Assembly: GCA_934277435.1 (NCBI GenBank)
Contig: CAKQUE010000008.1
Location: 1 to 64,000, forward strand
Source: an uncultured Alphaproteobacteria bacterium
Lineage (GTDB): Bacteria; Pseudomonadota; Alphaproteobacteria; RF32; CAG-239
DNA: 64,000 nucleotides
Direction: 5' to 3'
The first letter of the stretch is position 1, and every line of letters begins with the position of its first letter. Position numbers and translations under genes: made by a program. Below are positions 1 to 8,706 of this stretch, in pieces. The notes under the pieces were generated by a model. It was not told the DNA's origin. It saw only the letters and a list, made by a program, of their open reading frames with translations, and ran no database searches.

Positions 1-264
1 ACCGATATAATCTCCGCTTACAGCGTTTAATCCGGCGTTCATAGCTCCGCCATAGCCTTTATTTTGCGGCAAATGCACAACTTTTATATGCTGACGTTTA
101 TCAGCGTATTTAGCAATAATCGCCCTGCACTCATCGCTAGCTCCGTTATCAACCCATATAAATTCTATATCCGGCAAAGTCTGATTAATCAACGCTCTCA
201 GACACTTATCTAAATATTGTTCGGTTTTATAAATCGGAGTAATTACAGAAATTTTAGGTATCAT
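1..264 (-). CDS. Glycosyltransferase family 2, N-terminal part (truncated by window edge)
   Basis: The 88 visible residues start MIPKISVITPIYKTEQYLDK, a typical GT-A beginning, followed by a VDNGASDE segment (nucleotide-sugar binding Asp) and an NKGYGGAMNAG motif as in GT2 enzymes. The DxD region lies beyond the window. Such enzymes transfer a sugar from an activated donor onto a growing surface glycan at the inner membrane. The start ATG overlaps the stop of the upstream GT2 gene (ATGA, positions 261-264), so the two are translationally coupled and belong to the operon behind the invertible promoter at 1708-1850. Donor and acceptor cannot be told. In the second copy of this cassette the third gene is a different enzyme. 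Confidence 0.85.
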   Translation of the reverse strand, partial: MIPKISVITPIYKTEQYLDKCLRALINQTLPDIEFIWVDNGASDECRAIIAKYADKRQHIKVVHLPQNKGYGGAMNAGLNAVSGDYIG

Positions 265-1109
265 TTCAACACCTCTTTGGTTTTGGTAGTATAAAGCGGA
301 AGTTTTCCAAAGAGGTAGCCTTTGGTTGTTTCTCCGCGGCGCACAATTTTTATTAGCGGCAAGCTGAAAAACTTTACACGGCTGATTTGCTCAACATTCG
401 GCAAAATCTTTTCCCACAGCAAAGGATTATCTCTCCGCACAAAATCTTTTATCTGCACGGTTTTATCGTTCATCTTTTGCTTTTGCAAATGCGTGGTGTT
501 ACCGGCAAAATTACGGTAATAAAACAGCACTTCCGGCAGATTATGAAACTCGGTTTTGCCAACCAAACGGCAATACATAGCATAATCTTCCGCCGGCGAA
601 TATTCTTCTTCATAGCGAATATTGTTGGCTTCAAGCACCGATTTACGCACCATCGACGCCGAATGAATCACGCAACACGAAACAAACAACTGACGGGTAA
701 TTTCAGCATTATTTTCCGGATAAACAACAACTTTTCCGCCGATAATGTTCTTTTTTGCGCAACTGACAACACCGCATTTTGGGTGTGTGTCCAAATATGC
801 AACTTCCTTTTCTAAGCGTTCCGGCAGAGAAATATCATCATGGTCAAAAATAGCTAAATATTCGCCTTGCGCCATATCAATCAACTTGTTACGGCTGGCG
901 GAAATCCCCATATTTTGCGGATTTTTAGCATATTTTATACGTTTGTCGGCATATGATTTTACAACTTGTTCCCTATCATCAGTCGGACAATCGTCCAAAA
1001 TCAGAAACTCAAAATCCGTAAAAGTTTGCGCCAAAATGCTTTCTATAGCTTCTCGCAAAAACTTTTCCGACGTCTTATAAACAGGCATTAAAACTGATAC
1101 TTTAGGCAT
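261..1109 (-). CDS. Glycosyltransferase family 2 (cassette copy 1)
   Basis: A 282-residue GT2 enzyme if translation begins at MPKVSVLMPVYKT; a longer frame exists but would run far back into the upstream gene. The GT-A fold is indicated by the N-terminal VSVLMPVYKT strand, LILDDCPTDD, the SASRNKLID motif and the DxD-like FDHDD metal site near residue 98. It should add a sugar to a surface polysaccharide or LPS on the cytoplasmic face. The start codon overlaps the stop of the recombinase-like gene by 8 bases and its stop overlaps the next start, so all three are coupled. It differs from its copy at 45924 by about 16 residues (roughly 94% identical). In the promoter orientation seen here it should be silent. 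Confidence 0.9.
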   Translation of the reverse strand: MPKVSVLMPVYKTSEKFLREAIESILAQTFTDFEFLILDDCPTDDREQVVKSYADKRIKYAKNPQNMGISASRNKLIDMAQGEYLAIFDHDDISLPERLEKEVAYLDTHPKCGVVSCAKKNIIGGKVVVYPENNAEITRQLFVSCCVIHSASMVRKSVLEANNIRYEEEYSPAEDYAMYCRLVGKTEFHNLPEVLFYYRNFAGNTTHLQKQKMNDKTVQIKDFVRRDNPLLWEKILPNVEQISRVKFFSLPLIKIVRRGETTKGYLFGKLPLYTTKTKEVLK

Positions 1110-1704
1110 TGCGAACTGCCTCCAAAGCTTCTTTAAGTTCCGGTGTTTGATTGATGTAATTATAAAGCGAAAAGATAGACATTCCCATGTCTTGGGCAAC
1201 CTGTCGGCGTGTCATTCCGGCAAGCAGTTTTTGCTTTATCTCCGCTTCTTTGCCGCTCCAAATGTATTTTTGATTGCGATAACCGGTTTTGCGGCCAAGC
1301 TTATAGCCTTGCTCTTTTTTATCCGCCAACGCGCGTTTGGATGATACGGATATCATACTGCTCATAATTTCTGCGGCTTGTTCCAAACCTTGAAGCAGCA
1401 TTTCGGCGTCTTTGCCCGATTCTAAAATCATATTTTCTTTAATACTGATGATTTTGAGGCTTTTTGCTAATAAAAAACGCAAATTATCCTTAACTTGCAG
1501 CAAGGTTCCGCCCACGCTGACAATGTTGGCAAATAGCACAGTATGTCCGCCGGTCAAAAAACTTTCTGCCAGCTGTGACACATTGTCATAGGTGTAAAAA
1601 GTATCTATAATCAATCCGTTAGCCTGCGCATAGTCACTAATAGCCTGACGCTGTGCCGCGGCATCAACGTTCTTTTTATTGCTATTTATGTAACCAACTA
1701 TCAT
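1102..1704 (-). CDS. Catalytically degenerate serine recombinase (invertase-like), first gene of cassette copy 1
   Basis: A 200-residue protein with the outline of a small serine invertase: N-terminal resolvase fold (IVGYINSN), a long helix, the KLGRKTG linker and a C-terminal helix-turn-helix (TRRQVAQDMGMSIFSLYNYI). Aligned with the intact invertase at 36888, the catalytic Ser9 and Arg7 are both Asn, the segment carrying the middle Arg is deleted, RLGR has become SVGG, and the EIER...QRT helix has lost its acidic and Arg residues. It is therefore unlikely to cut DNA but may still bind it. The ATG at 1704 directly abuts the crossover site; a GTG at 1719 inside the inverted repeat is an alternative start. 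Its role as a regulator of the switch is inference. Confidence 0.85.
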   Translation of the reverse strand: MIVGYINSNKKNVDAAAQRQAISDYAQANGLIIDTFYTYDNVSQLAESFLTGGHTVLFANIVSVGGTLLQVKDNLRFLLAKSLKIISIKENMILESGKDAEMLLQGLEQAAEIMSSMISVSSKRALADKKEQGYKLGRKTGYRNQKYIWSGKEAEIKQKLLAGMTRRQVAQDMGMSIFSLYNYINQTPELKEALEAVRNA

Positions 1705-1732
1705 CTCTACAAAAACCACCGTTTTTGTAGAG
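1705..1732. other. Crossover site with dyad symmetry (left end of switch 1)
   Basis: Positions 1705-1716 (ctctacaaaaac) and 1721-1732 (gtttttgtagag) are perfectly complementary 12-bp half-sites around a 4-bp core, cacc. This is the layout of serine-invertase sites such as hix, where a dimer binds two half-sites and cuts the core. The partner site lies around 1838-1841 and has a weaker inner half-site. The site touches the start codon at 1702-1704. Confidence 0.75.
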
Positions 1733-1850
1733 GGTAAAATAATAGGTTATGTGTTTTTCAAAAAAAATTGGAAAAACATTATTTTAGGGTTGATATTCAC
1801 CTTTTGTTGGTGTAGACATTTTCTATATAATTTAAACGGTGGTTTTTGTA
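1708..1850 (+). promoter_or_regulatory. Invertible promoter, copy 1, OFF orientation
   Basis: Two perfect 17-bp inverted repeats, tacaaaaaccaccgttt at 1708-1724 and its reverse complement at 1834-1850, bound a 109-bp segment. Inside it TTGTTG (1804-1809), a 16-bp spacer and TATAAT (1826-1831) form a promoter reading to the right, away from the minus-strand operon and into a stretch without a plus-strand gene. The identical segment is present in the reverse orientation at 47388-47496. This is the off state of a phase-variable switch. Confidence 0.92.
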
Positions 1851-1984
1851 TATCATTTATAGAATATAAAACGCCGAAACTTTACTCTAAATCAGCCTTA
1901 AATTGATAATTTTTTCAGCGCCAAACTCATTTTATGTGCTTAACTTATTTATGATGAAAAACAAACGAATTGATGAATCCTGAA

Positions 1985-2012
1985 ACAGAAAAGTCACCTC
2001 TATGGTGACTCT
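1985..2012 (-). terminator. Rho-independent terminator after malQ
   Basis: The hairpin agtcacc / ggtgact (1992-2010) with a 4-5 base loop is followed, read on the minus strand, by ttttctgttt. It ends the glgB-glgX-malQ transcript. Confidence 0.7.
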
Positions 2013-2053
2013 TTCTTTGGTTATATACCCCAAACATCGTGCTTTGTTGTTTT

Positions 2054-4183
2054 CTATTTTCGGTCTATTGCCTCAACAGCCCTGACAAATTCTGGATTTT
2101 GCTCAAAATCTTCGAGTTTTACCGGTAATTTACGGCGCCAATTAGGGTGCTTATCCCTATCCGTCCCTGGCAGATTCTGCAACACATTTACGCCAAAAAT
2201 ATCTTCCGGCTGCGCTAAAAATACCGCACATGTACTAGAAGACAAATACCGCTCTGTCGCTTCCATAATACCGTTTGGATACCCTTCGCCGTATAAGCAA
2301 TCACTTTGACGCGTTCTATCTGCCGACCAAGAATGCGTATAGTCCAAAGCATCTAGCAAGCAGCGGCGCTCCGCCTCCCTGCCCTTATATTGATTCTGAC
2401 GTTCAGCCTCAGTCAGCATTTTCAGGTTATACATAGTTTCTATATCGCCGCCGAACCAGCGCATTTTGAGCGGCGCCATATCATGCGTACCGATAGAACA
2501 GAATGTGTGCGGCGCAAAATCCTGCGGCAATTTAAATGGTCCGCTGCCGTTCCAACGCTCTGACCACAACACACTCAGCGAATACACTCCGCGCTCTTGT
2601 ATTGCTTCAATAAAACCTTCCGGCACATTACCAATACTTTCGCCCACCACCATACATTTATGTAAATAGCTTTCCAGCGCCAAAATACCAAGCATATCGG
2701 CAAACGGATAGTAAACATAGGTGCCTTTTTCTGAAGCGTCTGGAATAATATATAAACGCTGCAAACTCATCACATGGTCAATGCGGATTGCTCCGGCGTT
2801 TTCCATTGCCGCCCGCAAAATTTTTATAAATGGTCGATAAGCATTGGCTTTTAATTTATATGGATTAAATGCGCCCAAGCACCATTTTTGACCTGTCGGA
2901 AAGAAAATATCCGGCGGAGCCCCTGCCCCACAATCTTTAATAAACAAATCATTTTCGCTCCACAGTTCGGCGCTGTCCTTGCACAATCCAACCGGCAAAT
3001 CACGATACAAGCCGATTTTCAAACCGCGTTCTTCAATTCTTTTCTGCACATCTTCAAGCTGTTTTTCCGCCCAATATTGCAAAAATTTGAAAAAATTTAC
3101 CGCCTTGCGATTTTCTGTCTTAAATTTTTTAACTTCCGGCGACTGCGGATTTTTCAGCTCTTTTGGCCAAGCTCTCCACCCGCCATAAACCGAATGACAG
3201 AGCGACGAATAAAGCGCTTGATAAACCGCCAAATTTTCTAAATCTTCTTTATTTTTCTTTTCAAATTTTTGATATGCTGACGACTTTTCCAACTTGGCAA
3301 ATGTCTCATCATAAATCTTTTGCAATATCTGCATTTTGAAGTTATACACTCCGGTGTAATCAATATTTTCCACCGCCCGCAGCTGTTCTAATTCTGCTTC
3401 TTTACCGGCTAAATATTCCGGCTTATAGCCACCGACTTTTTCAACATCTATATAAATCGGATTCAAAAACAAACGGCTGATAGATGAATATGGGCTGGCG
3501 TTTTCGGGAAAATCATGAAACAGAACATTCAGTGGATTCAGACCAATAATATTGGCACCTTGTCGCGCACACAAATCCACTAAATTTGCCAAATCCGTAA
3601 AATCTCCCACTCCCCAGTTACGCTCGCTGGTTAACGAATAAAGCTGTATAGCCATACCCCAAATCTTATGATTTTGCAAATATTCCGGCTCATAGCATTT
3701 ATCCGGCGTAATGGCCAAAACCGTATGCGCCTTGCAATTTCCGGCTTTCAGGTCCACGTCATAATATTCCGGCTCTAAAGTACTGTCAAAAACAATTTCT
3801 ATACGCGCATACTCTTTGCGCCCCAACATTTTTTCTTCAATAACTTTATAAGAATAAAAAACTGTAGGCTCTTCGCCCGTCTGCTGATTTTTTATAACCA
3901 ATTCAATATTCTCAGCTTCAGATTTCGGCAATACAACATCAAATTTCAAGCTATCTGCACGCAACACATAAATCGGCTCCAACGCATACAACCAGCGTTC
4001 TTTTTCCAATTTTGCCAGCAGCTTTTCACTGTCTTCTATTTTATCGAGCTTAAATCCTAAATAGTTGACAATTTTAAGCAACGTTTCATCATCGGTCACA
4101 TATTCTTTGCGATTTTGCGCCGCGTCAGTATAACTTTTAGCTATGCCAAGCTTATTCAAAAGCAAATTCCAACTATCTTGCAT
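2054..4183 (-). CDS. malQ: 4-alpha-glucanotransferase (amylomaltase, GH77)
   Basis: A 709-residue protein of the E. coli MalQ type. It cuts alpha-1,4 bonds in maltodextrins and transfers the piece to another glucan in the cytoplasm, recycling short chains released during glycogen breakdown. The GH77 catalytic triad is visible: nucleophile Asp469 in IRIDHVMSL, acid/base Glu515 in VVGESIGNVP, and Asp568 in IGTHDMAPL. An N-terminal accessory domain of about 165 residues precedes the barrel, as in long MalQ proteins. The start ATG directly follows the stop of glgX with no gap. It is the last gene of the glycogen operon and is followed by a terminator hairpin. Confidence 0.95.
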   Translation of the reverse strand: MQDSWNLLLNKLGIAKSYTDAAQNRKEYVTDDETLLKIVNYLGFKLDKIEDSEKLLAKLEKERWLYALEPIYVLRADSLKFDVVLPKSEAENIELVIKNQQTGEEPTVFYSYKVIEEKMLGRKEYARIEIVFDSTLEPEYYDVDLKAGNCKAHTVLAITPDKCYEPEYLQNHKIWGMAIQLYSLTSERNWGVGDFTDLANLVDLCARQGANIIGLNPLNVLFHDFPENASPYSSISRLFLNPIYIDVEKVGGYKPEYLAGKEAELEQLRAVENIDYTGVYNFKMQILQKIYDETFAKLEKSSAYQKFEKKNKEDLENLAVYQALYSSLCHSVYGGWRAWPKELKNPQSPEVKKFKTENRKAVNFFKFLQYWAEKQLEDVQKRIEERGLKIGLYRDLPVGLCKDSAELWSENDLFIKDCGAGAPPDIFFPTGQKWCLGAFNPYKLKANAYRPFIKILRAAMENAGAIRIDHVMSLQRLYIIPDASEKGTYVYYPFADMLGILALESYLHKCMVVGESIGNVPEGFIEAIQERGVYSLSVLWSERWNGSGPFKLPQDFAPHTFCSIGTHDMAPLKMRWFGGDIETMYNLKMLTEAERQNQYKGREAERRCLLDALDYTHSWSADRTRQSDCLYGEGYPNGIMEATERYLSSSTCAVFLAQPEDIFGVNVLQNLPGTDRDKHPNWRRKLPVKLEDFEQNPEFVRAVEAIDRK

Positions 4184-6271
4184 TTACTTCTCCGTTCTTT
4201 TCAAATCCAACACCCAAACCGACCAAGCCGGAACTTCTATTTTATCTGTTTCTATAGGCGTATCCGCTTTAATTTCTTCACTGCTGTCAAGCACCAAAGT
4301 TACTTTTGTTTTGTGCAAAAAATCAGGTAAAATCCAATCAACCGGTTTATCATTAGCGTTATAAATCACAAAATAAGCAACTGGTTCGCCATAAATCAAA
4401 CAAGCCAGACTTTTGCGATTTTCCATATACCAATCCGGATTTTGGAATTCTATTCCGTCGTCACGATACCACATCAAATCTTTCACATCATAACGAGCGT
4501 ACTTTTCAATTAATTTTCCGCTGAAAAATTTTTTGCGATTGAACACGTCCATTTTTTGCCGCAGCTGAATCAGACGGCGGACGTAGCGCACCAAATCTCT
4601 GTCTTTTTGCCTAATGGCGTCCCAAACAATCCATGTCAAAACATTGTCTTGACAATACGGATTGTTATTGCCAAACTGCGTGTTGCCAAGTTCATCTCCG
4701 GCCACCAGCATTGGCGTGCCAAAAGACATTAAAAGCGTTGCCAATAAGGCCTTTGTTCGCAAATCTCGATTTTCTAAAACCGCAGTTTTTTGAGTTTCTC
4801 CTTCAACTCCGGAATTCCAACTCCAGTTAGAATCATTGCCGTCATGGTTATTTTCACCGTTAACCATATTGTGTTTATTGTTATAGCTGACCAAATCTCG
4901 CAACGTAAAACCGTCATGTGCCGTCAAAAAATTTACACTACTGTCTATGTCGCGGTTAGCATAACCAAAAATATCACTAGAACCGGATAAGCGACTTGCC
5001 AATTCTCCGACTTGTTTGTGGTCACCACGCCAAAAACGGCGCACCACATCGCGATAACGATCGTTCCACTCAAGCCACGACGGCGGAAAACCGCCGATAC
5101 GATAGCCATCCATAGTGGCATCCCATGGTTCTACAATTATCTTTACTTTGCGCAAAACCTCATCTTGTCTGGCCGCCAACAAAAAGCCGCTGTCTTGTGT
5201 AAATTCACCGCGTACTCGGCTCAAGCTCGAGGCTAAATCTAAACGAAAACCATCGACATGCATTTTTTCAACCCAATAGCGCATTGAGTCCATAACCAAA
5301 GTCAAAACATATGGGTTTTGCAAATTAAACGAAGCGCCGCAACCGGTACTGTCAAAATAAAAGCGCGGATTTTCCTGCAGAGTATAATAGCTTTCGTTAT
5401 CTATACCACGATAGCACAAAGTCGGCCCCATTTGGTTGCCTTCAATTGTGTGATTATAAACCACGTCCAAAATAACTTCTTTATTGTTGGCGTGCAGAGT
5501 TTTCACCATTTGTTTGAATTCATCTAAATTATTTTCAACCAAATACTTGGCTTCTGGCACAAAATAAGAAAGCGTTTCATAGCCCCAATAATTATCAATA
5601 TACATGCCATGCTTTTCGCCAAAAAAAGCAAACACCGGCAGCAGCTCAACCGAAGTCACCCCAAGCCAATTCAAATAATTGACCACGCTTGTAGCCGTCA
5701 AGCCCAAAAACTTACCGCGCTGGAAGGCTTCTACCCTTGGATGAAGTTTGGTATAGCCGCCGACATGCATTTCATAAATAACCCGCTTTCCGCTTTCTAC
5801 TTTTGGTGCGGTATCATTTCCCCAATCAAATGTATCATCAACCACCACCGACTTTGGCACATAAGGAGCGCTGTCCAGCGTACTAAACGACAAATCTTTG
5901 TCTTCGCTGTCGGTATCATATCCAAATAACGCCTTATTCCAAATAATTTCACCGCTCAGTTTTTTAGCATACGGATCCATTAGTAACTTATTTGGATTAA
6001 ATCGTTTTCCCTTTGCCGGCTCATACGGACCATAAACCCGATATCCATAAAGCTGACCTGCTTTTACTCCTTGCAAATAAATATGCCAAATGTTGTTGTC
6101 ATTTTCCAAAATCGGAAAACGCTGCAATTCTTTAGCGCCGCTTTCATCAAACAAACAAAGTTCAACCTTTTCGGCATTGGCGGAAAACAGCGCAAAATTC
6201 ACACCTTTTTCGTCACACACAGCCCCCAATGGATAGGGTTTGCCATTAAAAACTTTTATGTCTTTGTTCAT
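4184..6271 (-). CDS. glgX: Glycogen debranching enzyme (isoamylase type, GH13)
   Basis: A 695-residue GH13 enzyme that hydrolyses alpha-1,6 branches of glycogen or limit dextrin in the cytoplasm. An N-terminal CBM48-type domain (about residues 10-110: PLGAVCDEKGVNFALFSANA) comes before the barrel. The four GH13 signatures are present: DVVYNHT, GFRLDLASS with nucleophile Asp345, IVEPWD with Glu381, and FLTAHDGF with Asp453. Length fits GlgX/TreX proteins. It lies 19 bases downstream of glgB and touches malQ. The set covers branching, debranching and dextrin recycling; glgA, glgC and glgP are not in the window. Confidence 0.95.
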   Translation of the reverse strand: MNKDIKVFNGKPYPLGAVCDEKGVNFALFSANAEKVELCLFDESGAKELQRFPILENDNNIWHIYLQGVKAGQLYGYRVYGPYEPAKGKRFNPNKLLMDPYAKKLSGEIIWNKALFGYDTDSEDKDLSFSTLDSAPYVPKSVVVDDTFDWGNDTAPKVESGKRVIYEMHVGGYTKLHPRVEAFQRGKFLGLTATSVVNYLNWLGVTSVELLPVFAFFGEKHGMYIDNYWGYETLSYFVPEAKYLVENNLDEFKQMVKTLHANNKEVILDVVYNHTIEGNQMGPTLCYRGIDNESYYTLQENPRFYFDSTGCGASFNLQNPYVLTLVMDSMRYWVEKMHVDGFRLDLASSLSRVRGEFTQDSGFLLAARQDEVLRKVKIIVEPWDATMDGYRIGGFPPSWLEWNDRYRDVVRRFWRGDHKQVGELASRLSGSSDIFGYANRDIDSSVNFLTAHDGFTLRDLVSYNNKHNMVNGENNHDGNDSNWSWNSGVEGETQKTAVLENRDLRTKALLATLLMSFGTPMLVAGDELGNTQFGNNNPYCQDNVLTWIVWDAIRQKDRDLVRYVRRLIQLRQKMDVFNRKKFFSGKLIEKYARYDVKDLMWYRDDGIEFQNPDWYMENRKSLACLIYGEPVAYFVIYNANDKPVDWILPDFLHKTKVTLVLDSSEEIKADTPIETDKIEVPAWSVWVLDLKRTEK

Positions 6272-6290
6272 TTAATTTCCTTATGTTGTT

Positions 6291-8489
6291 TTAGCGAATA
6301 GGTTTCAGCACAATGGTAGAAAGCGGAGGCAATACCAATTCTATAGAATATGGTCTGCCGCTAACACTGCAGTTTTGCGCCTGTTGAGGTCCTTCATTAC
6401 GCACGCCGCTTCCCCAATAGTTTTTATCATCACTATTAAAAATTTCTTGATAAGCACAAGCTTCGCTTACCCCTATGCGATAGTTATGACGCACCACCGG
6501 TGTAAAATTACAAACAACAACCAAATAATCATCGGGATTATGCCCTTTACGGATATAAGATATTACACTGTCGTCACAATTTGAATGGTCTATCCACTCA
6601 AAACCGCGAGAGTCAAAATCTTCTTCATACAAAGGCTCATTGCCTTTATACATCAGGTTCAAATCGCGTACGCAGTTTTGCATACCTTTATACATTGGAT
6701 AGTCTAGCAAGAACCAACGCAGGCTCTCATCGCTATTCCATTCCCAATCTTGAGCAAACTCATTACCCATAAACAAAAGTTTTTTACCTGGATGTGTCCA
6801 CATAAAGCCGTAATAAGCGCGCAAGTTAGCAAACTTCTGCCACTCGTCGCCAGGCATTTTTTCAAGCATAGAACCTTTACCATGCACAACCTCATCATGA
6901 GAAATCGGCAGAATAAAGTTCTCGTTAAACGCATATAATAAACCGAATGTCAGCAAACCGTGATGATATTTGCGGTGTACCGGCTCATGGCTGATATAAC
7001 GCAACGTATCGTTCATCCAGCCCATATTCCATTTATAGCCAAATCCCAAACCACCGGCAGAAACCGGACGTGAAACCATCGGCCATGCAGTAGATTCTTC
7101 GGCGCAGGTAATTGTTCCCTTAGTCTGAGTATAAACCATCTCGTTCATTTTGCGGATAAAGGCGATTGCCTCCAAATTTTCGTTACCGCCGTAAACATTC
7201 GGCACCCATTCGCCCTGTTTGCGCGAATAGTCCAAATAGAGCATAGAAGCCACTGCATCAACACGCAACCCGTCAATATGAAACTCTTTGAGCCAATATA
7301 AAGCGCTGGCACACAGCAAATTGCAAACTTCGGTGCGCCCGTAGTTATAGATTTTAGTTCCCCAATCTTTATGTTCGCCTTTGCGCGGGTCAGAATGTTC
7401 ATATAAGCAGGTGCCGTCAAACTCAGCCAAACCATGAGCATCTTTTGGGAAGTGCGCCGGAACCCAGTCCATAATAACACTGATACCTGCTTGGTGAAAT
7501 TTATCAATCATATAGCGGAAATCGTCCGGCGTGCCAAAACGAGAAGTTGGAGCAAACAAACCTGTTATTTGATATCCCCAAGAAGCGTCCAACGGATGCT
7601 CGCACAACGGCAAAAATTCAACATGTGTAAAGCCCATATTGCTAACATAAGGCACCAATCTTTCAGCAAATTCTCGATAGGTCAAAAATTCGCTGCCATT
7701 ATCGCCTTTGCGCCGCCAAGAGCCCAAATGCACTTCATAAATAGACATCGGACGGTCGTAGGTGTTGCTGTTTTCGCGATATTTCATCCATTCGCCGTCA
7801 TTCCATTGATAGTGATTGATATCATACACAATAGATGCCGTATTCGGACGCACTTCGGCATATGTACCAACCGGATCAGATTTGGTCAAGATTCTACCAT
7901 CTTGAGTTTTGATTTCAAATTTATAATATTCGCCTTCTACCAACCCCGGAATAAAGATATCCCACACACCGCAGTTAATATGCTTGCGCATCACATCGAT
8001 ACGGCCATCCCAGTTATTGAAACTACCGATTACAGACACGCGTTTTGCGTTTGGCGCCCACACGGCAAACGCCACACCTTTAACCCCGTTAATTTCCATA
8101 ATATGAGAACCGAGCTTTTTATAAATTTCGCGATGGTTGCCCTGAGCAAACAAATATTCATCAATATCACCAATTGTTGACGGAAAACTATAGGTATCTT
8201 CCGCCATATATTCATGACCTTTATCATTGGTAATTTTAAAATGGTAAGCAAACTCTTCTGTTTTATCAAAATTTTTCTGAAAAAATCCCCTCTCGTCTAT
8301 TTTTTCCATTTTTCCAAGAGATTCGCCGTTCCCGTCAACAACTTCTATAGTCGAAGCAAACGGCTGATAAGCTCGAATAAATATCTTTTTTGTACCTTTG
8401 TTTCGGTGTATTCCCAACACAGCAAAAACATTGCCGTGGTCGCCGTTAACAATGGCAGAGATTTCTTCTTTTGACAACATATTATCCAT
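6291..8489 (-). CDS. glgB: 1,4-alpha-glucan branching enzyme
   Basis: A 732-residue GH13 branching enzyme that forms alpha-1,6 branches in glycogen. It has the two N-terminal beta-sandwich domains of long GlgB proteins (first about residues 10-105, CBM48 about 125-215, with WAPNAKRVSVIGSFNNWDG), then the barrel. Catalytic residues are visible: Asp411 in GLRVDAVASML, Glu464 in CAEESTAWP, and Asp532 in PISHDEVVHG. The C-terminal beta domain ends LPPLSTIVLKP. It is the first gene of the minus-strand glgB-glgX-malQ operon. The 217 bases upstream form an AT-rich divergent region shared with the DUF2934 gene. Confidence 0.96.
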   Translation of the reverse strand: MDNMLSKEEISAIVNGDHGNVFAVLGIHRNKGTKKIFIRAYQPFASTIEVVDGNGESLGKMEKIDERGFFQKNFDKTEEFAYHFKITNDKGHEYMAEDTYSFPSTIGDIDEYLFAQGNHREIYKKLGSHIMEINGVKGVAFAVWAPNAKRVSVIGSFNNWDGRIDVMRKHINCGVWDIFIPGLVEGEYYKFEIKTQDGRILTKSDPVGTYAEVRPNTASIVYDINHYQWNDGEWMKYRENSNTYDRPMSIYEVHLGSWRRKGDNGSEFLTYREFAERLVPYVSNMGFTHVEFLPLCEHPLDASWGYQITGLFAPTSRFGTPDDFRYMIDKFHQAGISVIMDWVPAHFPKDAHGLAEFDGTCLYEHSDPRKGEHKDWGTKIYNYGRTEVCNLLCASALYWLKEFHIDGLRVDAVASMLYLDYSRKQGEWVPNVYGGNENLEAIAFIRKMNEMVYTQTKGTITCAEESTAWPMVSRPVSAGGLGFGYKWNMGWMNDTLRYISHEPVHRKYHHGLLTFGLLYAFNENFILPISHDEVVHGKGSMLEKMPGDEWQKFANLRAYYGFMWTHPGKKLLFMGNEFAQDWEWNSDESLRWFLLDYPMYKGMQNCVRDLNLMYKGNEPLYEEDFDSRGFEWIDHSNCDDSVISYIRKGHNPDDYLVVVCNFTPVVRHNYRIGVSEACAYQEIFNSDDKNYWGSGVRNEGPQQAQNCSVSGRPYSIELVLPPLSTIVLKPIR

Positions 8490-8644
8490 AATAAACTCCC
8501 ATAACAGAACAGCAAAATAATATTAGTTTGCTTATATTAAAACTTTCTTCTTATATCTATATAAACTAATCCATTTAAATGCAAGAAAATAAGCTTAAAT
8601 TATCTGTAATTTTTTTTGCTGATTAATTTATGTGTTTTAAAGTA

Positions 8645-8672
8645 TTGACGGCAAAAAAAAAGCGTCTATACT
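8645..8672 (+). promoter_or_regulatory. Sigma-70-type promoter for the DUF2934 gene
   Basis: TTGACG (8645-8650), a 16-bp A-rich spacer and TATACT (8667-8672). The expected transcript start leaves a leader of about 28 bases with a ttggagat ribosome site before the ATG at 8707. Confidence 0.7.
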
Positions 8673-8706
8673 CGGAAGTGTTATAAACAATTATTGGAGA
8701 TATAAA

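Larger units (their letters stand above)
251..1923. repeat. 1673-bp direct repeat, copy 1 (GT2 + degenerate recombinase + invertible promoter)
   Basis: This segment matches 45914-47586 at a constant offset of 45663 bases with no net indel, except that the 109 bp between the inverted repeats (1725-1833) are reverse-complemented in the other copy. The boundary on the left is the first codons of the third operon gene (attttaggtatcat); on the right it is cagcgcca. The part nearest the promoter (about 1305-1707) looks identical in both copies, while the GT2 portion has more differences. Confidence 0.92.

Noticed and set aside
251..1923. Reading the 1673-bp repeats as an insertion sequence
   Set aside because: No transposase with an intact active site, no terminal inverted repeats at the ends and no target duplication; the inverted repeats are internal and bound only the promoter.
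1855..1984. Possible gene driven rightward by the switch 1 promoter in the OFF state
   Set aside because: No open frame with a ribosome site lies on the plus strand between 1850 and the malQ terminator, so the outward promoter appears to drive nothing.
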